Assembly (NCBI GenBank): GCA_946885815.1
Contig: CAMPHE010000110.1
Coordinates: 1 to 6,369, forward strand
Direction: 5' to 3'
Origin: an uncultured Arenimonas sp.
Lineage (GTDB): Bacteria > Pseudomonadota > Gammaproteobacteria > Xanthomonadales > Xanthomonadaceae
DNA length: 6,369 nucleotides
Part shown: positions 1 to 5,709 of the stretch, piece after piece
Numbering within the stretch: position 1 is the stretch's first letter
Layout: each line of letters begins with the position of its first letter
Program-made: the position numbers and the translations under genes
The notes under the pieces: generated by a model
Seen by the model: the letters and a program-made list of their open reading frames with translations, nothing else
Database searches by the model: none
Told to the model about the DNA's origin: nothing

Positions 1-86
1 CCGCGCTCGTGTTCTTCGTCGGCGCCCTGGTGACGGCGGTGATCGACGAGCGCACCCGAAAGGAGACGCCCGATGCAGACCCATGA
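1..86 (+). CDS. C-terminal end of an unidentified membrane protein (partial)
   Basis: An open frame enters from the left edge (first full codon at base 3) and ends at TGA 84-86. The visible 27 residues begin with a hydrophobic stretch (ALVFFVGALVTAVI) and end in a charged tail (DERTRKETPDADP). This is what the last transmembrane helix and cytoplasmic tail of an inner-membrane protein looks like. Nearly every codon ends in G or C, as in the other real genes here, which supports the frame being used. Its last 14 bases overlap the start of the VOC gene, so the two are probably co-transcribed and translationally coupled. The family cannot be named from so short a piece. Confidence 0.6.
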   Translation, partial: ALVFFVGALVTAVIDERTRKETPDADP

Positions 87-507
87 ACTCCACCGCGGCC
101 GGCTGATCGACCACGTGCAGCTGGTCGTCGCCGACCTCGCCGCCAGCCGGCGGTTCTACGACGCGATATTCGAGGTGCTGGGCGTGCCGCTCGGTGGCGA
201 GCAGGACGATTTCTTCTGGTTCGACGAGCTGTGCGTGTCGACCGCCGACAGCGACGCGGCCGAAGGCCGCCTCACCGGCCGCTGCCATCTCGCGTTCCAG
301 GCCACGAACCGCGACGCCGTCGACGCGTTCCACCGCGTCGCGCTCGAAGCCGGCGGCCGCGACCACGGCGCCCCGGGCGAACGCGACTACCACCCCGGCT
401 ACTACGCCGCGTTCGTGCTCGACCCCGACGGCAACAACATCGAGGCCGTGTACCACGGCGAAGCCGAGCGCAGCGCGCCCTCGGTGCGGATCGCGTTCGA
501 GGGGTGA
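73..507 (+). CDS. VOC-fold protein (glyoxalase/bleomycin resistance/dioxygenase superfamily)
   Basis: This is a 144-residue, single-domain vicinal oxygen chelate protein, the usual length for a stand-alone member that acts as a homodimer. It has two beta-alpha-beta-beta-beta modules: residues 11-60, opening with LIDHVQLVVADL and the FYD helix, and 68-128, with HLAFQA and the strong signature FVLDPDGNNIEAVYHG. The residues in the usual metal positions are present: His14, His72 and Glu124. That supports an active metalloenzyme over a binding protein that has lost the metal, but the substrate cannot be told from sequence. The start at ATG 73 is backed by AGGAGA at 61-66, six bases upstream. The alternative ATG at 83 is in another frame. 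The gene overlaps the preceding membrane-protein gene by 14 bases and is followed by a strong hairpin with a T run, so it is probably the last gene of that operon. Cytoplasmic; no signal peptide. Confidence 0.9.
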   Translation: MQTHELHRGRLIDHVQLVVADLAASRRFYDAIFEVLGVPLGGEQDDFFWFDELCVSTADSDAAEGRLTGRCHLAFQATNRDAVDAFHRVALEAGGRDHGAPGERDYHPGYYAAFVLDPDGNNIEAVYHGEAERSAPSVRIAFEG

Positions 508-541
508 GGTCCGGGGGAAAGCGGAAGGCGGAGAAGAAGGA

Positions 542-638
542 GCCACGACCGGGCACGACAGAAGACACGACAAGAGCATTTCGATTGAAAGCTATTGCCC
601 ATGTCGTGTTCTGTCGTGTTTTTCGTGTCGGTCGTGGC
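542..638. repeat. Long composite inverted repeat built from CACG/CGTG units, in a convergent gap
   Basis: Almost the whole 97-base stretch can fold into one hairpin. The outer stem is 542-550 with 630-638 (9 bp, perfect). The inner stem is 554-572 with 602-618 (17 bp, with a 2-base bulge at 564-565). The 29-base loop can fold further (575-577 with 591-593, and 579-582 with 587-590, around GATT) and is much more AT-rich than its surroundings. The arms are made of a repeated core: CACG starts at 544, 554 and 566, and CGTG at 605, 615, 624 and 633, so the cores are 9-12 bases apart. This lies between the convergent VOC and epimerase genes and codes for nothing I can support. It may be a dispersed intergenic repeat that doubles as a terminator. 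Confidence 0.8.
554..623 (+). terminator. Probable intrinsic terminator of the VOC operon
   Basis: A 17-bp stem (554-572 with 602-618, one 2-base bulge) is followed directly by five T residues at 619-623 when read on the + strand. It lies 46 bases after the VOC stop codon. The loop of 29 bases is longer than in a textbook terminator, but it can fold on itself. On the opposite strand there is no T run after the stem, so the signal is polarised toward + transcription. Confidence 0.55.
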
Positions 639-639
639 C

Positions 640-656
640 AAAAACCGGAACTCCGG
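640..656 (-). terminator. Possible weak intrinsic terminator of the epimerase gene
   Basis: Read on the minus strand, just past the epimerase stop, CCGGAGTTCCGG forms a short 4-5 bp hairpin (645-656) followed directly by TTTTT (640-644). An alternative stem pairs 634-639 (GTGGCC) with 655-660 (GGCCAC) around it. The stem is short, so termination may be partial. Its opposite polarity to the + strand terminator at 554-623 fits a gap between convergent genes. Confidence 0.4.
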
Positions 657-667
657 CCACCGACGGA

Positions 668-1813
668 TCACCCCGCGGGTGCCGAGGCCTTGAACGCGGC
701 GAGCAGTTCCTTTTCCTTTTCGCGGGTCATGCCGGCGCGGACTTCGGCGCGGCGTTCGGCCGGCAGTGCGCCGTACCACGCGATCAGGTCCTGCACCGTC
801 GTCGCGAACGGCCGGAACGTGAGGCCGGCGGCGATCGCCTTCGCGTTGCTGACGGTGCCGTAGCCGGAATACGGCGTGCCGGCGCGCGGCACCCAGATCG
901 GCAGGTCGCCCTCGTTCTCCATCACGAAGGTCGACGGTACGTGGGTGAACGTCGCCGGGCCGCCGGTGACGGCGTGGATGCCGTGCACCATCGCGTCGGT
1001 GGTCATCGTGTAGTCGGGGCCGACCGCGTTGAACGTGCCCGTCGTGCCGTTTTCCGCGAGGCGGATCATCCATTCGCCGAGGTCGCGGCCGTCGATGATC
1101 TGGATCGGATCCTGCCCGTCGCCGGGTACCAGGATCTCGCCGCCTTCGGCGATGCGCTTGGGCCAGTAGGTGAAGCGGTCGGTCTCGTCGCGCGGGCCGA
1201 CGATGTAGCCCGGCCGCACGATCGTCGCCTTCGCGCCGAAGTGCTTCAGCACCTCGGCTTCGCTCAGCGCCTTCAGCGGGCCGTAGAGCTCCATGTTCGC
1301 GCGCATCGCCTCGAGCGTTTCGGCCATCGCGTCCTTGCCGGTGTACGGCGCCAGCGCCGCGTCTTCGGTCATGTCGTGGACGGAGCCGTCGGCATAGGCC
1401 GAGATCGTCGAGATGAACAGGTAGTGGCCGACATTGCCCTTGAGCACCTTCGCCGCGTCGCGCACCCAGAACGGCAGCGACGTCGGGTTGTCGAGCACCA
1501 CGTCCCACTGCCGGCCCTCGAGCGACTTCAGGTCGCCGGTGTTGCGGTCGCCGTGCAGCTGCTCGACGCTGCCGGGCCATTCCGGCGTCGGGCGCTTGCC
1601 GCGATTGAACGTGGTCACGTGGTGGCCGCGCGCGAGCGCGTACGCGACCTGGAACGGGCCGGTGAAGCCGGTGCCGCCGAGGATCAGGATCTTCAGCGGC
1701 TTCGCCGCCTTCGCGACCGGCGGCATCGCGTCGTGGTCGTGGGCCATCGCCGGCAGCGCGGCGGCGGCGGTGGCGAGGGCGGCGTACTTGAACAGGTCGC
1801 GGCGTGACGTCAT
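668..1813 (-). CDS. Tat-exported NAD(P)-dependent epimerase/dehydratase-family protein
   Basis: This is a 381-residue extended short-chain dehydrogenase/reductase with an export signal. Residues 3-9 read SRRDLFK, a twin-arginine motif, followed by an alanine-rich hydrophobic stretch and a likely cleavage site AMA|HDHD after residue 24. The Rossmann fold starts at residue 40, with the dinucleotide loop GGTGFTG at 46-52 and a basic NRGKR at 70-74 after the second strand, the usual place for choosing the adenosine phosphate. The active-site candidates are Ser135/Thr136/Ser138 in STIS and the YxxxK pair Tyr177/Lys181. RPGYIVGPRD (200-209) is the typical substrate-side segment. Start ATG at 1811-1813 has a weak GGGGAAAA upstream and places the Tat motif correctly at the N-terminus. 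Cofactor loading before folded export is the usual reason for a Tat signal on such enzymes. The substrate is unknown. It is divergent from the beta-helix gene and convergent with the VOC gene. Confidence 0.88.
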   Translation of the reverse strand: MTSRRDLFKYAALATAAAALPAMAHDHDAMPPVAKAAKPLKILILGGTGFTGPFQVAYALARGHHVTTFNRGKRPTPEWPGSVEQLHGDRNTGDLKSLEGRQWDVVLDNPTSLPFWVRDAAKVLKGNVGHYLFISTISAYADGSVHDMTEDAALAPYTGKDAMAETLEAMRANMELYGPLKALSEAEVLKHFGAKATIVRPGYIVGPRDETDRFTYWPKRIAEGGEILVPGDGQDPIQIIDGRDLGEWMIRLAENGTTGTFNAVGPDYTMTTDAMVHGIHAVTGGPATFTHVPSTFVMENEGDLPIWVPRAGTPYSGYGTVSNAKAIAAGLTFRPFATTVQDLIAWYGALPAERRAEVRAGMTREKEKELLAAFKASAPAG

Positions 1814-1965
1814 GGCGATTTTCCCCGGATGGCGCGGCGCGGGTGCCGCGGACGCGTCATCCTGCCCGTCCCGCGACGCCGACGCGCATGACGAAAGTCG
1901 TGAAATGGCCGCCCGCGCCCGGACTCCCCGTGGTTGCGGACGTCCCCCGGCTCCGGAGCGTCCGA
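1814..1965. promoter_or_regulatory. Divergent promoter region with a small GNRA-capped hairpin
   Basis: This 152-base gap separates the epimerase start (minus) from the chosen beta-helix start (plus), so both promoters should lie here. It is GC-rich throughout and I find no convincing -35/-10 pair. One structure is visible: CATGAC (1887-1892) can pair with GTCGTG (1897-1902) around a GAAA tetraloop, in what would be the leader of the beta-helix gene. An in-frame ATG at 1888 sits inside this hairpin and has no ribosome-binding site, which is one reason to reject it as the start of the downstream gene. Confidence 0.4.
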
Positions 1966-2814
1966 ATGCGTGCCGTCGTCCTGTACATCCTGTGCTGCCT
2001 TCCGATGCTGTCCCCCGCCGGCGCCAGGGCGGCCGACAGCCTCGACACCTGCACCTTTTTCATCGATTCGCTGCCCGTGGTCATCACGTCGCAGGGCACC
2101 TGGTGCCTGCGCCAGGACGTCGCGACCCCGATCACCACCGGGTTCGCGATCGACGTCCAGGCCAACAACGTCACGATCGACTGCAACGGCTACAAGATCG
2201 GCGGGCTGGCCGGCGGGCTGTCGACCGAGGCACGGGCCATCGTCAACGTCGAGCGACGCAACACGACCGTGCGCGGCTGTACCGTCCGCGGTTTCCTGCA
2301 GGCGATCGTGCTGGGCGAAGGCGGCGGCCACCTGGTGGAGGACAACCGCATCGAGGGCGCCACCGGGGGCGGCATCGTGGTCATCGCGGACGGGTCCATG
2401 GTCCGCCGCAACCTCGTCATCGACACGGGCGGCTCGCCGCTGGACGTCGGCGTCACGATCGGCATCGCCGGCCACCGGCAGGTGCATATCGTCGACAACG
2501 TGGTGGACGGCGTCGACGGAGCCGACAACGCGATCGGCATCCGCGTCTGGGACAATTCGGGGTCGGTCAGCGGCAACCGCGTGTCGGGCGTCATCGCCGA
2601 CACGGGCTACATCCACGCGATCCAGGGCATCGCCGGGGGCCGTTCGATCATCCGCGACAACGACGTGGTCGGCCTCGGCACGCCGGTCGAATGGGGCATC
2701 CACTGCGACGACGACGGCATCACCACGACCGGAAACGTCGTCAGCGGCTTCGCGAACGGCATCGCCGCCTGCGAGTCGATCGGGGACATCGTCAACACGA
2801 ATGTGGTCGACTGA
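1966..2814 (+). CDS. Secreted right-handed parallel beta-helix repeat protein
   Basis: A 282-residue exported protein. Residues 1-22 are a Sec signal peptide: basic Met-Arg start, hydrophobic core AVVLYILCCLPML, and cleavage around ARA|AD. The start at ATG 1966 is chosen over longer in-frame forms (1804, 1888) because it alone begins directly with the signal peptide and has GGAG at 1955-1958, seven bases upstream. The mature protein opens with a cysteine-bearing segment (DTCTFF and GTWCLRQD), then NNVTIDCNGYKIGG, followed by short turns of about 20-25 residues with Asn-rich corners (VEDNRIEG, VRRNLVID, IVDNVVDG, VSGNRVSG, IRDNDVVG, TTGNVVSG). This is the PbH1 pattern of pectate-lyase-like helices. 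As I recall it, the N-terminal pattern is common in Lysobacter-type genomes. No catalytic site is obvious, so it could be a polysaccharide-active enzyme or a purely structural or adhesive surface protein. The protein stops soon after the last turn, without a distinct C-terminal domain. Confidence 0.85.
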   Translation: MRAVVLYILCCLPMLSPAGARAADSLDTCTFFIDSLPVVITSQGTWCLRQDVATPITTGFAIDVQANNVTIDCNGYKIGGLAGGLSTEARAIVNVERRNTTVRGCTVRGFLQAIVLGEGGGHLVEDNRIEGATGGGIVVIADGSMVRRNLVIDTGGSPLDVGVTIGIAGHRQVHIVDNVVDGVDGADNAIGIRVWDNSGSVSGNRVSGVIADTGYIHAIQGIAGGRSIIRDNDVVGLGTPVEWGIHCDDDGITTTGNVVSGFANGIAACESIGDIVNTNVVD

Positions 2815-2859
2815 CCGGGCGCGGGCGGTCATGCTCGCGGGATCGACCGGGGAGCGACC

Positions 2860-4224
2860 ATGCGCGGATTCACACGGCTGTCCCCGGCACTGCTCCTGGT
2901 CGCCGGGGCCTGTTCACCGGCGAGCGGCCCGGCGGCCACTCAATCCCTGTCGCTCGGCGACTGCGAGGTCGAGGGCCACGCCGGCGCGATGCGCTGCGGC
3001 ACGCTGTCGGTGCCCGAAGACCCGGCGCGACCGGACGGCCGCCTCATCGATCTGAACATCGTCGTGATCCCGGCCGTCGCGCCGGATCCGGCGCAGGCGC
3101 CGCTGTACGAATTCGCGGGCGGGCCGGGGCTGGCCGTCACCGAAAGCGCGATCTTCTACCTGACCGACGGCGCGGCGCACCGCCAGCATCGCGACATCGT
3201 GCTCGTCGACCAGCGCGGCACCGGTGGCTCGGCGCCGCTGGCGTGCCCGGAGCTGGCCGACGAGCGCGATCGCCCGATGTTCCGCGTCGACGAGGTCGCC
3301 GCGTGCCGCGAGCGCCTCGCACGTGAAGCCGACCTGTCGCAGTACACCACCGCGAACACGGTCGCCGACCTGCAGGCGGTGCGCGCCGCGCTCGGCCATG
3401 GCCCGGTCGACCTGTTCGGCATCTCGTACGGCACGCGCGTCGCGCTCGCGTGGATCGCCGCCGAACCGGCGGCCATCCGCACCGCGGTGCTGGTCGGCAC
3501 CGTGCCCGACGACGCCCATGTGCCGCTGTGGCATGCGCGGCATGCGCAGGACACGCTCGACGCCGTCTTCGCCGATTGCCGCGCCGACGCCGCGTGCGCG
3601 CGCGCATTCCCGACCCTCGACGCCGACTGGGCGACGCTCCTCGCGCGCGACGACTTCGACGGCCCGGCGCGGGAAGCCTTCCGCGGTTTCCTGCAGACGA
3701 CGCCGGGGCAGCGGCAGCTGCCGGCGACGATCGCCGCGATGGCCGTCGCGGGTCCGCCGGCGCCGCCCGAAGGCGCGGACGGGCCGCGCTATTTCGACGG
3801 CCTGTTCCTGTCGGCGACGTGCGCCGAAGACGTGCCGTGGATCGACGACGCGGCCGTCGCCGGCGCGGTGCGCGGCACGTTCCTCGGCGACTACCGCGTC
3901 GTGCGCCAGCGCGCCGCCTGCGCGGTGTGGGACGTTCCGCCGCGCGAATTGCGGTATGCGCGCGCCGACACGGACGTGCCGGTGCTGTTCATCGCCGGCG
4001 AGCGTGATTACGTGACGCCGGTGGCGTGGGCCGAACGCGTCGCCGGCCGGTTCCCTCGCGGCCGTCTCGTCACCGTGCCCGGGCTCGGCCATTTCCCGGC
4101 CGGGCTGGCGAACATGGGCTGCCTGGACGCCCTGCTGCTCGGCGTCGCCGCCGACGCGGACCTGTCGCGGCTCGACACCGCCTGCGTGGCGACGATGTCG
4201 CCGCCCCCGTTCGCGTCGCGCTAG
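2860..4224 (+). CDS. Alpha/beta hydrolase, peptidase S33/TAP-like family, predicted lipoprotein
   Basis: A 454-residue hydrolase with an export signal. The N-terminus (MRGFTRLSPALLLVAGAC) has a hydrophobic core ending in a plausible lipobox at Cys18, although alanine at -3 is less usual than leucine. The hydrolase features appear in order: GGPG at 87-90 (oxyanion region, typical of proline iminopeptidases), DQRGTGG at 117-123, nucleophile elbow GISYG with Ser189, Asp383 in AGERDYVTP, and His411 in GLGHFP. The whole Ser-Asp-His triad is therefore present. The region around 319-360 (ATCAEDVPW, CAVWDV) is typical of the C-terminal TAP-like domain found in tripeptidyl aminopeptidase relatives. 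It probably releases N-terminal residues from peptides in the periplasm or at the outer membrane, though an esterase role cannot be excluded. Start ATG 2860 has GGGGAG at 2849-2854. It follows the beta-helix gene by 45 bases, so the two are probably one transcript. Its TAG stop lies in the CTAG shared with the convergent gene. Confidence 0.88.
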   Translation: MRGFTRLSPALLLVAGACSPASGPAATQSLSLGDCEVEGHAGAMRCGTLSVPEDPARPDGRLIDLNIVVIPAVAPDPAQAPLYEFAGGPGLAVTESAIFYLTDGAAHRQHRDIVLVDQRGTGGSAPLACPELADERDRPMFRVDEVAACRERLAREADLSQYTTANTVADLQAVRAALGHGPVDLFGISYGTRVALAWIAAEPAAIRTAVLVGTVPDDAHVPLWHARHAQDTLDAVFADCRADAACARAFPTLDADWATLLARDDFDGPAREAFRGFLQTTPGQRQLPATIAAMAVAGPPAPPEGADGPRYFDGLFLSATCAEDVPWIDDAAVAGAVRGTFLGDYRVVRQRAACAVWDVPPRELRYARADTDVPVLFIAGERDYVTPVAWAERVAGRFPRGRLVTVPGLGHFPAGLANMGCLDALLLGVAADADLSRLDTACVATMSPPPFASR

Positions 4225-5552
4225 GGCGCCACGGGCGGCGCGACCTCGCGCGGCGGCACCTTCGACGGGTCGAGCCGGTCGGTCGGCTCCCGCGTCAGGT
4301 TGTGCGCGAGCAGGTCGCCGTCGTCGAGGCCGACGCTCACCAGGTGGATCTCGTTGCCGACCACGAAGTCGGCTTCGGTGCGCAGGCCGCCCATCACCGC
4401 GATGCGATCGCCGAGCAGCCAGTAGCGCACCGGATTGCCGGTGCTGTTGTCGCTCAGCGGCAGCTCCGTGGTCCAGACCGGCTGCAGCGACGCGTCCACC
4501 CGCGCCAGCGCGAGGCGGCCGATATCGTCCATCCGCGTCACATGCCACACGAACAGGCCGGCGGGATCGGTCGCGGCCATCGGCGTGTCGCCGGGCAGCT
4601 GCTTGACGAAGCGGCCACGCAGGTACGTCGGCGTGCCGGGAATCGGGGTCAGGCCCGCCATCGCCTCGAACGATTCGTCCCGGTCCTGTTTCGTCGCCGT
4701 CTCGACCTGCCAGAACGTGCGCCGCGCCGCCGCGCCCTCGTCGAGGATCGAATACGGATAGGCGAGCTTGTCGCCCCACGCGTCGTTCGCCGCTTCGGCC
4801 GCTTCGCGCTCGGTGAACAGACCCACCCAGCCGTCCGCGGTCTTCGCCAGCCGCGCCGGCGCTTCGCCGTACGGGCGCAGCGGCACGATCTTCGGCATGC
4901 CGTTGGCCTTCAGCGGGGCCGCTTCCACCGCGGCCGGCGGCGGCGAATACGCCTCGGCCCGGCCTTCGGCACCCCGCACGCGCCACTGCCGCGCGTCGGC
5001 GGCGAGCAGCACCAGGCCGCCGTCGAAACCGTAGTGGCGCGCTTCGCTCGGCAGCCGGCCCTTCAGCTCCGGGTTGGTGTTCTCCAGCGTCTCGGCGGTG
5101 ACGACGATGCCGCCGTCGCGCGCCGACACCGCGGCGGGCGAATCGGCGATCTGCAGCCAGACCAGCTCGCCGTCCTGGCCGAGCAGATGGCCGGATTCCG
5201 ACGAACCGACGACGCGCGTGAGCGGAATGTTCTTCTTCGCGTCGGGGTCGCCCAGCGACAGCACGCGGCGGCGCCACAGCGGCGTCGCGGTGGCCGGGTC
5301 GTAGGCGCGCAGTTCGAAGTGGAAGTACGTGTCGCGGCGCGTGGTCGACGAACTGCGCCGGCCGCCGCCGAAGCGCACCTCGCGCACTTCCTCCTGCTTC
5401 ACCAGCGCCAGCAGCACCGGCTTGCCGTCGACCTCCACCATCAGCGGCCAGCCCTGGATCTCCGGCGGCTCGAAGCGGGTGCCGGAGCAGCCGGCGAGAA
5501 GCACCGCCGCGGCGAGGGAGAACAACAGCGCGAAAGGTCGAAGCATCTTCAT
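4221..5552 (-). CDS. Outer-membrane lipoprotein with a PQQ-propeller-like fold, possibly PA2928 family
   Basis: A 443-residue lipoprotein. Residues 1-22 form a clear lipoprotein signal (MKMLRPFALL, hydrophobic core, LLAGC with Cys22). Ser23 at +2 would let the Lol system send it to the outer membrane. The mature part has repeated beta-strand blocks with the flavour of PQQ-like propellers: LRAYDPATATPLWRRRV (81-97), GLFVWHVTRMDDIGRLALARVDASLQPVWTTELPL and IHLVSVGLDDGDLLAHNL. An Arg/Ser-rich segment (GGGRRSSSTTRRD) precedes the first blade. From memory this resembles the uncharacterised family named after Pseudomonas aeruginosa PA2928; I could not check this. No catalytic residues can be proposed, and a binding or scaffold role is more likely than an enzyme. 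Start ATG 5550-5552 has GGAAG upstream on the minus strand, six bases away; the ATG two codons later is less well placed. It lies 157 bases downstream of the flotillin-like gene on the same strand. Confidence 0.75.
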   Translation of the reverse strand: MKMLRPFALLFSLAAAVLLAGCSGTRFEPPEIQGWPLMVEVDGKPVLLALVKQEEVREVRFGGGRRSSSTTRRDTYFHFELRAYDPATATPLWRRRVLSLGDPDAKKNIPLTRVVGSSESGHLLGQDGELVWLQIADSPAAVSARDGGIVVTAETLENTNPELKGRLPSEARHYGFDGGLVLLAADARQWRVRGAEGRAEAYSPPPAAVEAAPLKANGMPKIVPLRPYGEAPARLAKTADGWVGLFTEREAAEAANDAWGDKLAYPYSILDEGAAARRTFWQVETATKQDRDESFEAMAGLTPIPGTPTYLRGRFVKQLPGDTPMAATDPAGLFVWHVTRMDDIGRLALARVDASLQPVWTTELPLSDNSTGNPVRYWLLGDRIAVMGGLRTEADFVVGNEIHLVSVGLDDGDLLAHNLTREPTDRLDPSKVPPREVAPPVAP

Positions 5553-5562
5553 CGCCGACTTC

Positions 5563-5580
5563 CGTAACGGGACCGTTCCG
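5563..5580. promoter_or_regulatory. Small dyad just upstream of the lipoprotein ribosome-binding site
   Basis: On the + strand CGTAACGG (5563-5570) and CCGTTCCG (5573-5580) are inverted repeats separated by GA. The central AACGG/CCGTT pairing is perfect and one outer pair is mismatched. It ends about 10 bases before the lipoprotein start codon (5552), next to the GGAAG ribosome-binding site. It could be an operator half-site pair or a leader hairpin. A chance palindrome of this size is also possible in GC-rich DNA. Confidence 0.25.
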
Positions 5581-5620
5581 TTCTACGCGCTCCGCGGCCC
5601 GGTGCGGACAGGAGCAGAAC

Positions 5621-5698
5621 TGCAACGGATTTCACGGATGAGCGCCGCAACAGGGACTGTCCCCCTCTCTTCGGCTTTGATCCGTGTCATCCGTTGCA
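5621..5698. repeat. Composite inverted repeat: CGGAT-type arms around a GGGAC-T-GTCCC core
   Basis: The arms 5621-5639 and 5680-5698 are inverted copies of 19 bases matching at 17 positions (TGCAACGGAT-xx-CACGGAT on the left). Each arm contains the pentamer CGGAT (or ATCCG) twice, nine bases apart: 5626-5630 and 5635-5639 on the left, 5680-5684 and 5689-5693 on the right. Inside the 40-base loop, GCCG (5644-5647) can pair with CGGC (5672-5675), and GGGAC-T-GTCCC at 5653-5663 is a perfect 11-base dyad. The element lies in the gap between the flotillin-like gene and the lipoprotein gene, both on minus. No run of T follows the stem on either strand, so it is not a standard terminator. It looks like a dispersed intergenic repeat. 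Confidence 0.75.
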
Positions 5699-5709
5699 AA
5701 GGCAACCGG

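Noticed and set aside
508..667. A small coding gene in the gap between the VOC and epimerase genes
   Set aside because: The gap has purine-rich stretches, but there is no start codon with a proper ribosome-binding site and no sensible product. It is better explained as a long hairpin with terminators.
194..1807. A 537-codon open frame on the plus strand antisense to the epimerase gene
   Set aside because: The translation is Arg/Ala/Val-rich with no domain, while the minus strand encodes a clear Rossmann enzyme with a Tat signal. It is a shadow of that gene and of the VOC gene.
1804..1965. N-terminal extension of the beta-helix protein from the ATG at 1804 or 1888
   Set aside because: The extension would bury the signal peptide behind 26-54 residues. 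Neither ATG has a ribosome-binding site, whereas ATG 1966 has GGAG at good spacing and starts the signal peptide directly.
1434..3326. A 630-codon plus-strand frame spanning the epimerase, beta-helix and hydrolase genes
   Set aside because: It crosses three unrelated genes and a divergent promoter gap, and its product is an Arg/Gly/His-rich shadow without motifs.
4026..5567. A 513-codon plus-strand frame antisense to the lipoprotein gene
   Set aside because: Arg/Ala/Val-rich shadow; the minus strand has a clear lipobox and a propeller-like protein.
2914..5625. A 903-codon open frame on the minus strand covering most of the hydrolase and lipoprotein genes
   Set aside because: It is out of frame with two well-supported genes and its product is low-complexity and Arg/Ala/Gly-rich with no recognisable domain. 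Long false frames are expected in DNA this GC-rich because stop codons are rare.
5693..5706. Short hairpin GTTGC-AAAG-GCAAC right after the flotillin-like stop, as a terminator
   Set aside because: The stem is 5 bp and no T run follows on the minus strand. It overlaps the arm of the larger repeat and cannot be called a terminator on its own.
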